From NCBI GenBank assembly GCA_035266865.1, contig DATFMR010000032.1:11005-75004 (forward strand): a DNA stretch of 64,000 nt. The letters run 5' to 3'. This DNA is from JAKAGZ01 sp035266865 (GTDB taxonomy: Bacteria; Bacteroidota; Ignavibacteria; Ignavibacteriales; Ignavibacteriaceae). A model generated the notes under the pieces. It saw nothing but the letters and a program-made list of their open reading frames with translations. It was not told the DNA's origin and did no database searches. How positions within the stretch are numbered: the first letter of the stretch is position 1; every line of letters starts with the position of its first letter. Positions 35,284-44,305 of the stretch are shown piece after piece. The translations under genes were made by a program, and so were the position numbers.

Positions 35284-36138
35284 ATGGCAATTACTGCTGC
35301 ACAAGTAAATGAATTAAGACAAAAAACCGGTGCCGGAATGATGGACTGTAAAAAAGCCCTCACAGAAGCAAACGGTGATTTTGAAAAAGCGATTGAAATT
35401 CTTCGTAAAAAAGGAGCATCCGTTGCTGCAAAAAGGGCAGAAAAATCTGCAAATGAAGGAATGGTTGTGACAAAAGTCTCAGATGACAAAAAGACTGGCG
35501 TTATAGTTGAAGTTAATTGTGAAACTGACTTTGTTGCAAAAGGCGATGACTTTACAAATTTTGCTAACCAGGTTATCGAAGCAGTTTATTCAAAAAAGCC
35601 TGCAAATGTAGAGGAATTATTAAGTGACGAAAAACTTAAAACTAATATGACTGATCTCCTTGGCAAGGTTGGTGAAAAAATTGAAGTTTCCCGTTTTGCA
35701 GTTGAAAATGCTGAAGATGGGGTTGTTGTTGATTATGTACATATGGGGTCAAAACTTGGAGTATTGGTCCGTTTTGATAACTCAGGAAGTGCTGGAAACG
35801 AACTGGCTGAAGTTGGAAAGGATATTGCGATGCAGATTGCAGCAATGAATCCTATTTGTGTAAATCGGGAGGAAGTTCCTAAAGAAACCATCGAAAAAGA
35901 AATTGATATTTATAAAGAAATTGCACGCAAAGAAGGAAAACCGGAACAAATACTTGAAAAGATTGCAACTGGAAAAATGAATAAATTCTATCAGGAAAAT
36001 TGTTTGAATGAACAGGCATTCATTAAAGACAATTCTAAATCAGTAGGCGATCTCCTCAAGGGATTTAACTCACAACATGGTACAAATGCTTCAATAAAAC
36101 TATTCCACCGGTTCCACCTTGGTGACGAGAAAAAATAA
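35284..36138 (+). CDS. tsf: Translation elongation factor Ts
   Basis: The 284-residue protein has an N-terminal UBA-like domain (AAQVNELRQKTGAGMMDCKK, the TGAGMMDCK signature) and the core with VEVNCETDFVAKGDDF and DIAMQIAAMNP. EF-Ts recycles EF-Tu-GDP. It follows rpsB after 9 bp in the conserved S2-Ts order and is followed by a clear intrinsic terminator. Confidence 0.98.
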   Translation: MAITAAQVNELRQKTGAGMMDCKKALTEANGDFEKAIEILRKKGASVAAKRAEKSANEGMVVTKVSDDKKTGVIVEVNCETDFVAKGDDFTNFANQVIEAVYSKKPANVEELLSDEKLKTNMTDLLGKVGEKIEVSRFAVENAEDGVVVDYVHMGSKLGVLVRFDNSGSAGNELAEVGKDIAMQIAAMNPICVNREEVPKETIEKEIDIYKEIARKEGKPEQILEKIATGKMNKFYQENCLNEQAFIKDNSKSVGDLLKGFNSQHGTNASIKLFHRFHLGDEKK

Positions 36139-36146
36139 ACTTTATT

Positions 36147-36179
36147 AAAAAGGTCTTAATTATTTTAAGACCTTTTTTT
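36147..36179 (+). terminator. Intrinsic terminator after tsf
   Basis: AAAAAGGTCTTAA (36147-36159) pairs with TTAAGACCTTTTT (36165-36177) around a 5-nt loop, with a run of T on the right side. It is a classic Rho-independent terminator closing the rpsB-tsf transcript. Confidence 0.88.
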
Positions 36180-36215
36180 ATATTTAATACATAACTTTAA
36201 TTTTTAAAGATAAAT

Positions 36216-36941
36216 ATGCCAAAATTGAAATATAAGAGAATACTGCTCAAACTCAGCGGCGAATCGCTAATGGGTGATAAGGGATTTGGAATTGATCATA
36301 AGGTTCTTGAATTTTTTGCTAAAGAAGTTAAAGAAGTGCATGATATCGGGGTGCAGGTTGGGGTTGTAATAGGCGGAGGAAATATCCACAGAGGATTAAG
36401 TGCAACTGATCAGGGAATTGACAGGGTTACTGGAGATCAGATGGGAATGCTGGCTACAATGATAAATTCTCTCGCACTACAAAATGCAATTGAACACGAG
36501 GGAATAACAACCAGGCTTTTAAGTGCTATTTATATGGAACAGATAGCCGAACCATACATCAGGAGAAGAGCACTTAGACATCTTGAAAAAGGAAGAGTTA
36601 TTATTTTAGGCGCCGGTACAGGGCACCCTTATTTCAGTACTGATACCGCGGCATCTTTAAGAGCAGTTGAAATTGGTGCTGACGCAATAATAAAAGGCAC
36701 CCGTGTTGATGGAGTTTATGATTCGGATCCGGAAAAAAATGATAAAGCATTTAAGTTTGACAAAATTACTTACCTAGATGTACTAAAAAAGAATCTTCGT
36801 GTTATGGATTTAACTTCTGTTAGTCTTTGCCAGGAAAATAATTTGCCAATGGTTGTATTTAATATGAATAAAGCGGGAAACCTTTTAAAACTTGTACGTG
36901 GTGAGAATGTCGGTACCGTTATCCACAATAGTGATGAATGA
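36216..36941 (+). CDS. pyrH: UMP kinase
   Basis: This 241-residue protein of the amino acid kinase fold has RILLKLSGESLMGDKGFGID, VGVVIGGGNIHRG, DQMGMLATMINSLALQNA and FSTDTAASLRAVEIGADAI. It phosphorylates UMP to UDP and is usually allosterically controlled by GTP and UTP. It sits between tsf and frr in the usual bacterial order but has its own transcription unit, since a terminator precedes it. Confidence 0.97.
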   Translation: MPKLKYKRILLKLSGESLMGDKGFGIDHKVLEFFAKEVKEVHDIGVQVGVVIGGGNIHRGLSATDQGIDRVTGDQMGMLATMINSLALQNAIEHEGITTRLLSAIYMEQIAEPYIRRRALRHLEKGRVIILGAGTGHPYFSTDTAASLRAVEIGADAIIKGTRVDGVYDSDPEKNDKAFKFDKITYLDVLKKNLRVMDLTSVSLCQENNLPMVVFNMNKAGNLLKLVRGENVGTVIHNSDE

Positions 36942-36999
36942 TCCAAAGTAATAAATTACTTGAATTCCAGATTTTTTGAAATAAATTTGTGAGGCATAA

Positions 37000-37554
37000 A
37001 TGGAAAGCACAATAAAAGATGCAAAATCCAGAATGGATAAATCACTTGAGGCATTAAGGAGTGAACTAATAAAAATTAGAACCGGTAAAGCTACTACTGC
37101 GCTACTTGATGGTATTAAAGTGGATTATTACGGAACGATGACTCCCTTAAACCAGGTCGGCAATGTTACAGTTTTGGATGCTCACACTTTATCTATAACT
37201 CCCTGGGATAAAACAATGGTTCCTATTGTTGATAAAGCCATTCTTGAATCTAACATTGGTCTTAATCCTGTAAATGACGGTACAAATCTTAAAATACCAA
37301 TCCCGCCGCTAAATGAAGAACGAAGAAAAGAACTTGTAAAGTTAGTTAAAAAATTCGGGGAAGATTCAAAAATTGCTATCCGAAACATAAGAAGAGATGC
37401 TAATGATCATTTGAAAAGGGAAGAGAAAGATAAGAAAATATCTGAAGATCAGTTAAAAGATGCTGAAGATAGAATACAGGAACTTACTGATGAGCACACA
37501 AAAAAAATTGATGAAGTGCTCAAGCATAAAGAAAGTGAGATAATGGAGGTTTAA
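37000..37554 (+). CDS. frr: Ribosome recycling factor
   Basis: The 184-residue protein has SRMDKSLEALRSELIKIRTG, NVTVLDAHTLSITPWDK and NPVNDGTNLKIPIPPLNEERR, all RRF signatures. With EF-G it splits post-termination ribosomes. A possible promoter, TTGAAT-N16-TAAATTTG at 36960-36989, lies immediately upstream but would leave almost no leader. The stop codon lies inside the following hairpin. Confidence 0.98.
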   Translation: MESTIKDAKSRMDKSLEALRSELIKIRTGKATTALLDGIKVDYYGTMTPLNQVGNVTVLDAHTLSITPWDKTMVPIVDKAILESNIGLNPVNDGTNLKIPIPPLNEERRKELVKLVKKFGEDSKIAIRNIRRDANDHLKREEKDKKISEDQLKDAEDRIQELTDEHTKKIDEVLKHKESEIMEV

Positions 37555-37583
37555 TAATATTTAATTTTTAAATATTATTAAAC
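37549..37583. terminator. Perfect AT-rich hairpin at the end of frr
   Basis: GTTTAATAATATTTAA (37549-37564) and TTAAATATTATTAAAC (37568-37583) are exact reverse complements with a 3-nt loop. The frr stop codon (37552-37554) is part of the left arm. It stands between the convergent frr and capA-like genes and could serve as a bidirectional terminator. Confidence 0.65.
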
Positions 37584-37617
37584 GGAAGTTTTTTTCCTCA
37601 CTTAATAATCTTCTATT

Positions 37618-38844
37618 TTAATATATACCCAGGCTTTTGACAGAAACAGGGTTTATATCAGGGATATTCACTTCCGAGCTAATTATTTCAACCAATTTAT
37701 ATTTTACTTCTGTCAAATTTGTTGGATATATACTAAAGTTTGGTGAAAAGAAAATTTTTGAATTCGGAAAATCAGTTGCAGAATAATTCTTAATGAAATT
37801 TGCTCCCCGATTCAAATCATCATGTGCGGGGATTCCCCTCCCAATCTGTACTGTCGAAATTAGTTTTCCTCTCAAAAAATTTCCATTTTCATTATTTAAT
37901 GTAACATTAAGTATTATTGAAATTCCGCTTAGCCCGCTGATATTAACATTTCCGTAAGTTAAAAAATTTCCGAGTGAATAGGCAATCAATTTATTTTTGT
38001 ATAATTCTAGACCTCTCAGGACATGTGGTCCATGCCCGATTACTAAATCTGCTCCTGCGTCGATCACCGCGTGTGCGAAGGCAAAAACATCTCCCCTATC
38101 TTCACCAAGGAATTTTTCTTTTTCTTTAGGAACTTTAAATTCTGTTTTACCTTCAGCACCACCATGAAATGAGACAATTACAATATCAAATAGTCTTTTT
38201 AAGTTTTTAATTATTATTGAATCATTTTCCAAATCGGATACAGAATTTGAATTTCCCGAGTAGCCAAAAGCTGCAACAGCAATTTTTTTGTCCTCATATT
38301 TCAGGGAAGCAAAACCTCTTTTGGGTGCATAGGCTATACCTGAATTCGATAATAACTTTATTGTATGATTATATCCTTTTATACCATAATCTTCAGAATG
38401 ATTATTATCAAGATTCAGAACAGTAAAACCCATTTCTATCAGGCTTATTACCAATGAATCTGGCATGCCAAATTCATAGCAGATTTTCTTTTTTCTGGCT
38501 CCGTCGGAGCATTTCTGGGGTTTAAGGCTATCATCTATAAAAGTCCCCTCAAGGTTTCCAAATATAACGTCTGCATTTTTCAGATATTGTTTTATTGATT
38601 CTGCAAATTCCCTTCCGCCTTGTCCCGGTATTACTCTTTGGGGAGTAACTGATCCGAGCATTATATCTCCTACAGCTTTAATTTTAATTTGTGCAAGAGG
38701 CTGAATTAAAGGAAGGAAGGTGAATATTATTAAAATAAAAATTTTAACTTTACCCATTAATATTTTTGAACTAAATCTGAATTTGGGGCTTCTTTCTACT
38801 TTGCTGGATTCATTAAAAGATGAAATTTCGGAATAATTGTTCAT
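37618..38844 (-). CDS. CapA-family (poly-gamma-glutamate synthesis-like) metallophosphatase
   Basis: The protein has 408 residues. After a hydrophobic helix (about 32-50) the CapA domain has IKAVGDIMLGSVTPQR, VIFGNLEGTF, NLDNNHSEDYG, IVSFHGGAEG and LVIGHGPHVLRGLELYKN. CapA/PgsA proteins share a metallophosphoesterase-like fold and help make or export anionic polymers. With a single N-terminal helix it is probably anchored with its domain outside. No capB/capC neighbours are present, so its substrate is open. Confidence 0.9.
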   Translation of the reverse strand: MNNYSEISSFNESSKVERSPKFRFSSKILMGKVKIFILIIFTFLPLIQPLAQIKIKAVGDIMLGSVTPQRVIPGQGGREFAESIKQYLKNADVIFGNLEGTFIDDSLKPQKCSDGARKKKICYEFGMPDSLVISLIEMGFTVLNLDNNHSEDYGIKGYNHTIKLLSNSGIAYAPKRGFASLKYEDKKIAVAAFGYSGNSNSVSDLENDSIIIKNLKRLFDIVIVSFHGGAEGKTEFKVPKEKEKFLGEDRGDVFAFAHAVIDAGADLVIGHGPHVLRGLELYKNKLIAYSLGNFLTYGNVNISGLSGISIILNVTLNNENGNFLRGKLISTVQIGRGIPAHDDLNRGANFIKNYSATDFPNSKIFFSPNFSIYPTNLTEVKYKLVEIISSEVNIPDINPVSVKSLGIY

Positions 38845-38921
38845 TTGGTTATCAAATATGATTATAAAAAGTTAATATTGTCACAAAATTTAATTAAATT
38901 TTATTTAAAAGAAGATTCTCT

Positions 38922-39623
38922 TTGAGACGGGTTATGCCGATAATTGCAAATGGAAGTAATCAAGGAATAAAACTTATAAATAAGCCCAATTATAAAAATA
39001 CACTAAAGAATATTATTTTTTTTAGTGGGGGTATAATTCTATTTATTGTAGGCGTAATAGGTTACGGTGTAATATTAAATCTCAGGACTGTTACACTTGC
39101 AGAATCCATGATTGAGAAAGGTATCAAAACATTTAAAAACCCAAGAATTATTATAGATAGGGAATCGTATACTCTTTCTCTTTATGAGGATACATTGCTG
39201 ATAAAAACATATAGAGCAAGTTTTGGTCCAAATGTTAAAGAAAGAAAAAAGAAAGTGGGTGATTTGGCAACGCCTATAGGCGAGTATGAAATTTGTGATA
39301 TTGATACATCTTATCTTTATGATAAATTTCTAAGATTGAATTATCCAAATATAGAAGATATAACCGAAGCTTTGAGAAAGGGGCTTATAACTCAGACTGA
39401 ATTTGATCGTTTGAAATATCAGTTTTATTATGAGGGCTGTCCGACCCTTGACACTGTTCTTGGGAATAATATTGGTATTCAAGGCACAGGCAGACTAAAT
39501 TTCCTGTTAAAGAATCTGCCTTTTGTTTATAATTGGACCAACGGTTGCATTGCAATTAGTAATGAAGGCATAGATGAACTTTATTCAATAGTTAAAAAAG
39601 GGACTAAAATTGTTATTAAGTAA
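38922..39623 (+). CDS. L,D-transpeptidase (YkuD)-like protein with altered active site
   Basis: The protein has 233 residues, counted from a TTG at 38922; the ATG at 38934 is an equally likely start. There is one membrane helix at about residues 30-52, then a YkuD domain: RIIIDRESYTLSLYEDTLL, GDLATPIGEYEI and IGIQGTGRLN...NWTNGCIAISNEGIDELY. The catalytic Cys (C209) is present. The usual His of the I-x-I-H-G motif is Gln187, and the SHGC motif reads TNGC. It may have different catalysis or only bind peptidoglycan. It is followed by an overlapping lipoprotein gene. Confidence 0.82.
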   Translation: MRRVMPIIANGSNQGIKLINKPNYKNTLKNIIFFSGGIILFIVGVIGYGVILNLRTVTLAESMIEKGIKTFKNPRIIIDRESYTLSLYEDTLLIKTYRASFGPNVKERKKKVGDLATPIGEYEICDIDTSYLYDKFLRLNYPNIEDITEALRKGLITQTEFDRLKYQFYYEGCPTLDTVLGNNIGIQGTGRLNFLLKNLPFVYNWTNGCIAISNEGIDELYSIVKKGTKIVIK

Positions 39624-40236
39624 AAAGCTTCCAATAATTATTATTTTAATTGTTTTAATTTTTTATTCATGCAGTGAAAAAAAATCTGATGAAGAATTAT
39701 TAAAGCTGAAAGAAAATTTTAATAAACCGTCTTTTGTTTTATCGAGTGCGAAGAGCTTGCTGGGAGAAAACGTTAAGTTTGCTTTTAAAGGGAAGTTCGA
39801 TCAGGATACTGTTATAGAAGTAATAGCCGGTACTGAAGTTACAAATAAAGCGGAATGGGGGATTGATTTTATTTTTCTGAAATTGAAAAATGAACAGTTA
39901 ACTAAATTGTGGGATACAGGTTTGCTGCAGGGATCCTTTAACAACAGCCTATGCAATAAGATCAAATTTCCTTCTTTTGATCATGAGTTAATTTACTATA
40001 ATTCAAAAGACTATTTTCTTGGCAGTTCAGGAGGTGAAATTTTTTCTTATATAGTTAATTTTCAGAATAGTAAAATTTATTATGCGCATTTAATAATTGA
40101 AGAAAGAAAACCTGTTTCTCTTTATATTGCACCTAATATCGATGTTCCTGAAATCCAAAATTTCTTTATAAGCATTTTTAAAAAGGATTATCCAGACCTT
40201 AAACTTATTACTCAGGATATCCAACTTAGCTATTAA
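39610..40236 (+). CDS. Predicted lipoprotein, unknown function
   Basis: The protein has 208 residues with a lipoprotein signal of Leu/Ile-rich type ending at FYSC (Cys21). The mature part is alpha/beta with no family I recognise. The start is a TTG at 39610, inside the end of the YkuD-like gene (14-bp overlap), which implies co-expression and perhaps a shared envelope role. There is no in-frame ATG before the signal peptide. Confidence 0.7.
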   Translation: MLLSKKLPIIIILIVLIFYSCSEKKSDEELLKLKENFNKPSFVLSSAKSLLGENVKFAFKGKFDQDTVIEVIAGTEVTNKAEWGIDFIFLKLKNEQLTKLWDTGLLQGSFNNSLCNKIKFPSFDHELIYYNSKDYFLGSSGGEIFSYIVNFQNSKIYYAHLIIEERKPVSLYIAPNIDVPEIQNFFISIFKKDYPDLKLITQDIQLSY

Positions 40237-40289
40237 TGCTCTATCCGGTAGATTACTTTAGATAATATTGTCCATCATAATATTACAAT

Positions 40290-42302
40290 ATGCGGCTAAA
40301 ATATTTAATTTTAATCTTTTTTTTATCTCTTAATTGTTTATTGTTAGCGCAGTCGACTGAAGAAAAATATGAATTAAAATCACTTGACTTTGAAGGAAAT
40401 GAAGAAATTTCATCAACTGCTCTGGAGTATCAAATTTATTCGCAGGAAAGTCCCTGGTGGTTCTGGAAGATTTTACATTCAATTACAGGTCTTGCACGAG
40501 GTGTTTCATATTATGATTCGACAAATATTCCCAAAGATATGGAAGCCCTTAAAGAATATTATAATGCTAACGGTTTTTTTAATGCCCAATTTTCATATTC
40601 AACAGAAGTTGATACCCCATCCAAACAGGTTTCGCTTACTTATTTTATAAAAGAAAACTCTAGGTCTGATTACGGTAAGCTTATGTTATATGGATTAAAG
40701 TCAGTTCCTGAATTTTTAAAAGAAGAAATATTTTCTGATCTCGGAGTAGATACTACAAATAATTTTGACCAGCAATTGCTTCTTATTAATATTGATCGTT
40801 CAACAAACACGCTTCTTAACAATGGATATATGTTTGCAAAGTATGATAGTACAATTGTATTGAGGGATACAGTAAAGAACAGGGCCAACCTGAATATTTA
40901 CTATTCACCGGGAAAGAGATACACAATTGATTCTCTAATTGTAAATAAAAGCGGAGAAGGAGCTGATCTGGTGGATGGCCAATTGTTACGTGATATTAGT
41001 GGATTTAATATCGGGGACTATTATGATTTGGATAAAATTCGAACCAATCAACTTAGGATGTACAGGACAGGACTTTTTAATACGATAACTTTAACCGGAA
41101 TAGAGTCTGATACTGTTGATTATCACGTTCCATTAAAAATTGATGGTAATATTGGATTGATGAACGAATTATCCCCCGAAATTATTTTAAATAACCAGCA
41201 AAATGCATTTAATGTTGGTCTTGGTGCAACATATGTCAGGAAGAATTTTCTTGGCAATGCACGTAAACTGACTGTTTCTTCATCATTTGGTATTCAGGAT
41301 ATTTACCAGGTTAATTTTGGAGAAATATTTAAAAAATTCTCTTTTCGAGATACAACTCTGCTTGGCTATTTTGATTCAAGAATTACGGTAGAGCAGCCAT
41401 ATCTTTTTGGTAGGAATATCTTTGGAACCTGGGAAAATTATATAACAATAAATAAACAGAGAACATACAATAATACACTTTATGGTTCAAAACTCACATT
41501 TGAATTTGAAATGCCAAGGTACACTTTTGTGAATTTTCTTAGTGCTTTCTATAATATTGAACAATCAAATGAAATATACAGAACTTTTAATGATAGTCTT
41601 TCAACTAAGCTGATTTCCGCTATCGGTTTGAATATTGGTTCAACAACAGTTGATAGTCTTTTGTACCCAAGCCGCGGTTACAATTTTTCAATTCAAGTTG
41701 AAGAAGCCAATATTCTTCCTTATACAATTACCAAAATAGCGGGAAAGGAATTTAACGATGCTTTGTTCTACAAAATATTGGCTACACATTCTTTCTATTT
41801 AAGCTTGAATCAAAAGCGAACGGCAGTTCTCGCTGTAAAAAACAAAATAGGACATATTCAGGCTTACTACGGTGATTATTCGGGCATTCCTATTAATCGA
41901 ACTTTTTATGCTGGTGGAAGTAACTCTATACGAGGGTGGAGGGCTAATGAACTTGTACCAAAAAATTCACCTGTTATTCAGGGAATTACAAGGCAAGGAC
42001 CAAATGTAAAAGGGGGAACGTTTTTATATGAAGGCTCAACCGAGTTTCGATACAGGTTTCTGCATTATTATGGGATTGCATTTTTTGCTGATTATGGAAA
42101 TACGTGGCTGAATTATGATCAATTTCGCTTTGATGATATTGCTGTGGCAGTAGGGTTTGGTTTTAGATATTATACACTGGTTGCCCCAATTAGAATAGAT
42201 TTTGGTTTTAAATTTTATGATCCTGCTGATAAGCGATTTATCTTCGATAAAAAAGTATTTAGTAATTTTGTATTCAACTTTGGCATAGGGGAAGCTTTTT
42301 AA
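40290..42302 (+). CDS. Omp85-superfamily outer membrane protein (BamA/TamA-like)
   Basis: This 670-residue protein has a signal peptide ending at LLAQ. The N-terminal ~270 residues hold about three POTRA-like repeats (YELKSLDFEGNEEISSTAL, YGKLMLYGLKSVPEFLKEE, YTIDSLIVNKSGEG). The C-terminal ~370 form the beta barrel with the loop-6 motif RTFYAGGSNSIRGWRANEL and a final strand ending in Phe. It probably inserts or translocates outer membrane proteins. It is shorter than BamA (usually five POTRA), so a TamA-like or accessory role is as likely. Confidence 0.9.
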   Translation: MRLKYLILIFFLSLNCLLLAQSTEEKYELKSLDFEGNEEISSTALEYQIYSQESPWWFWKILHSITGLARGVSYYDSTNIPKDMEALKEYYNANGFFNAQFSYSTEVDTPSKQVSLTYFIKENSRSDYGKLMLYGLKSVPEFLKEEIFSDLGVDTTNNFDQQLLLINIDRSTNTLLNNGYMFAKYDSTIVLRDTVKNRANLNIYYSPGKRYTIDSLIVNKSGEGADLVDGQLLRDISGFNIGDYYDLDKIRTNQLRMYRTGLFNTITLTGIESDTVDYHVPLKIDGNIGLMNELSPEIILNNQQNAFNVGLGATYVRKNFLGNARKLTVSSSFGIQDIYQVNFGEIFKKFSFRDTTLLGYFDSRITVEQPYLFGRNIFGTWENYITINKQRTYNNTLYGSKLTFEFEMPRYTFVNFLSAFYNIEQSNEIYRTFNDSLSTKLISAIGLNIGSTTVDSLLYPSRGYNFSIQVEEANILPYTITKIAGKEFNDALFYKILATHSFYLSLNQKRTAVLAVKNKIGHIQAYYGDYSGIPINRTFYAGGSNSIRGWRANELVPKNSPVIQGITRQGPNVKGGTFLYEGSTEFRYRFLHYYGIAFFADYGNTWLNYDQFRFDDIAVAVGFGFRYYTLVAPIRIDFGFKFYDPADKRFIFDKKVFSNFVFNFGIGEAF

Positions 42303-42426
42303 GGTTAAAGGCTTATTCCATTTACTTTGAAATTTATTGATATTTTTGGCTTTGATTGACCTCATTTTTCTTTGTAAGACATATCAAAAATCACTATTTT
42401 AAACACTCTTTTTAAAGGTTTTGTAA

Positions 42427-43305
42427 ATGCTATATAGTATGACCGGCTACGGCAAAGGCCTGGCTGAAAATGAAAAAATATCAGTCGAAGTTGAAGTTAA
42501 AAGTGTTAACAGTAGATTTCTTGATATTTACTTAAAACTCCCTAATTCACTTATGAATAAAGATTATGAATTAAGGGAATTAATCAAAAATAAAATAAAA
42601 AGAGGGAAACTTACTGTAATTGTACAGATAAAAATTAATGGTAGTGAAAATGAACTACCACAACTGGATAAAATTAAACTGAAAAACCAAATATCAATAA
42701 TTAAAGATATAAAAAAGGTTGCAAAGCTATCAGAAAAAATTAAACTCGAAAATATTTTATCAAATAAAGATATTTACACAACTAGCGACCTTGAATTAAG
42801 TGAACAGGAATTTCAGCTTTTAAAAGAAGCATTAAATAAAGCTCTTGACCAGCTTTCGAAAATGAAGAAGGATGAGGGAAAAGAGCTGGAAAAAGATTTA
42901 TTTGGCCGTCTTAAAAACATTGAAAATGTTTTGTCTGAAATTGAAAAAGAATCCGCTGAAGGTGGAATAAAAGAGTATTATGAAAAGCTGAAGGAAAGAG
43001 TTAAAATATTGCTGGACGGACAGACGGCAGATAATGACAGACTGGAACTTGAATTAGCTATTATGGCCGACAAATCTGATATTACGGAAGAATCTGTAAG
43101 ATTGAGAAGCCATATTAAATTCTTTAAAGAAAGTCTGGAAACGGATAGTGAACCTGGAAGAAAAGTAAATTTCTTATGTCAGGAATTAAACAGGGAAGCA
43201 AACACAATTTCTTCCAAATCAGTATTAACCTCTATTACACATCGTTCTGTATTGATTAAAGAAGAGATCGAAAAAATACGTGAACAAATTCAAAATATTG
43301 AGTAA
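42427..43305 (+). CDS. yicC: YicC-family endoribonuclease
   Basis: The 292-residue protein has MTGYGKGLAENEKISVEVEV, VNSRFLDIYLKLP, the long helical middle, and the C-terminal DUF1732 part ESLETDSEPGRKVNFLCQEL with NREANTISSKS. YicC proteins are stress-related endoribonucleases. It lies 3 bp before gmk, a widely conserved yicC-gmk-rpoZ order. Confidence 0.95.
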   Translation: MLYSMTGYGKGLAENEKISVEVEVKSVNSRFLDIYLKLPNSLMNKDYELRELIKNKIKRGKLTVIVQIKINGSENELPQLDKIKLKNQISIIKDIKKVAKLSEKIKLENILSNKDIYTTSDLELSEQEFQLLKEALNKALDQLSKMKKDEGKELEKDLFGRLKNIENVLSEIEKESAEGGIKEYYEKLKERVKILLDGQTADNDRLELELAIMADKSDITEESVRLRSHIKFFKESLETDSEPGRKVNFLCQELNREANTISSKSVLTSITHRSVLIKEEIEKIREQIQNIE

Positions 43306-43308
43306 CGA

Positions 43309-43887
43309 TTGGAGAAAAAACAAGGTTCAATTATTGCGATTTCTGCTCCAAGTGGTACTGGAAAAACCACAATTGTTAGAAGGATCTTAAAAGATATTCC
43401 TGATTTGAAATTTTCTGTTTCAGCAACCACAAGAAAAGCAAGAGAAAATGAAATTGAAGGAATTCATTACTTCTTTATTTCAGAAGAAGAATTTAAGAAG
43501 AAAATAGAGGCAGGTGAATTCATTGAATGGGAAAAATTTTACGATTATTATTACGGAACGTATAAATCACAGGTAGATAATGCGATCAATTACGGGGAAA
43601 CAATTTTATTAGAAGTTGATGTAAAAGGAGCATTATCTTTAAAATCTATTTATCCTGAGTCAGTTCTTGTTTATATTGTACCCCCCAGTTTTGATGAACT
43701 GGTTTTACGGCTAAAGACCCGTAATACTGAGGATGAAGAAGATCTTCAAAAAAGAATAGACCGTGCAAAAATGGAACTTAGCCTGAAAGATAGGTTTGAT
43801 TTTAATATTGAAAACAGGGAGTTAAAGAAAGCAGTTTTAGAAATAGAACAACTAATTAGAAAGACTATATCAAAGGAGAAAAATTAA
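43309..43887 (+). CDS. gmk: Guanylate kinase
   Basis: The 192-residue protein has the P-loop SAPSGTGKTTIVRRIL, GMP-binding region SATTRKARENEIEGIHYFF, EWEKFYDYYYGT and ILLEVDVKGALSLK. It converts GMP to GDP. The start is a TTG at 43309, four bases after the yicC stop; no better start exists. It is followed directly by rpoZ, whose ribosome binding site lies in the end of gmk. Confidence 0.97.
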   Translation: MEKKQGSIIAISAPSGTGKTTIVRRILKDIPDLKFSVSATTRKARENEIEGIHYFFISEEEFKKKIEAGEFIEWEKFYDYYYGTYKSQVDNAINYGETILLEVDVKGALSLKSIYPESVLVYIVPPSFDELVLRLKTRNTEDEEDLQKRIDRAKMELSLKDRFDFNIENRELKKAVLEIEQLIRKTISKEKN

Positions 43888-44187
43888 ATGGGTATCACAC
43901 CAGTTGATCTGCGGGATGTTGACAATAGTGCTTCAAACATTTACGAAGCAATTATTGTTGCTGCCAAAAGAGCCCGCCAATTAAATGACGAAATTAAGAT
44001 TGAATATAATGCACTAGTAAGCACAATACCTGTAGCTGCGGGTGAAGATGATGCCGAGGATATACAAAACCCGGCCCAGTTAAAAATTTCTCTTGATTTT
44101 GAAAAAAGAGAAAAATGCCATATCCAATCTTTGCATGAACTACTAGATAGTGCTATAGAGTACAAGTACAAAGAAAAATCTAATTAA
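43888..44187 (+). CDS. rpoZ: RNA polymerase omega subunit
   Basis: The 99-residue protein has DVDNSASNIYEAIIVAAKRA followed by RQLNDEIK, the Rpb6/omega core helix. Omega stabilises the beta-prime subunit of RNA polymerase. AAAGGAG lies just before the ATG inside gmk, and the gene order gmk-rpoZ-coaBC is typical. A ~120 bp gap follows with no clear terminator. Confidence 0.93.
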   Translation: MGITPVDLRDVDNSASNIYEAIIVAAKRARQLNDEIKIEYNALVSTIPVAAGEDDAEDIQNPAQLKISLDFEKREKCHIQSLHELLDSAIEYKYKEKSN

Positions 44188-44305
44188 TCTATTTGGCCTT
44201 GCATTAGTAATTTGTTAGAATTGTTCTAATAGAGTAAAATTGCAGGGCTTTTATCTTATTTTTTGATTATTAGGATAATTCCTTAAAGTCTTAAGCGATC
44301 CTTAT

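Noticed and set aside
34521..35489. 322-codon frame antisense to rpsB/tsf
   Set aside because: It is rich in Ser/Phe/Ala as expected from the opposite strand of the Lys/Glu tail. It has no family similarity and overlaps two essential genes.
36960..36989. TTGAAT-N16-TAAATTTG promoter for frr
   Set aside because: The -10 would sit about 12 bp before the start codon, leaving almost no leader. Not listed as a feature.
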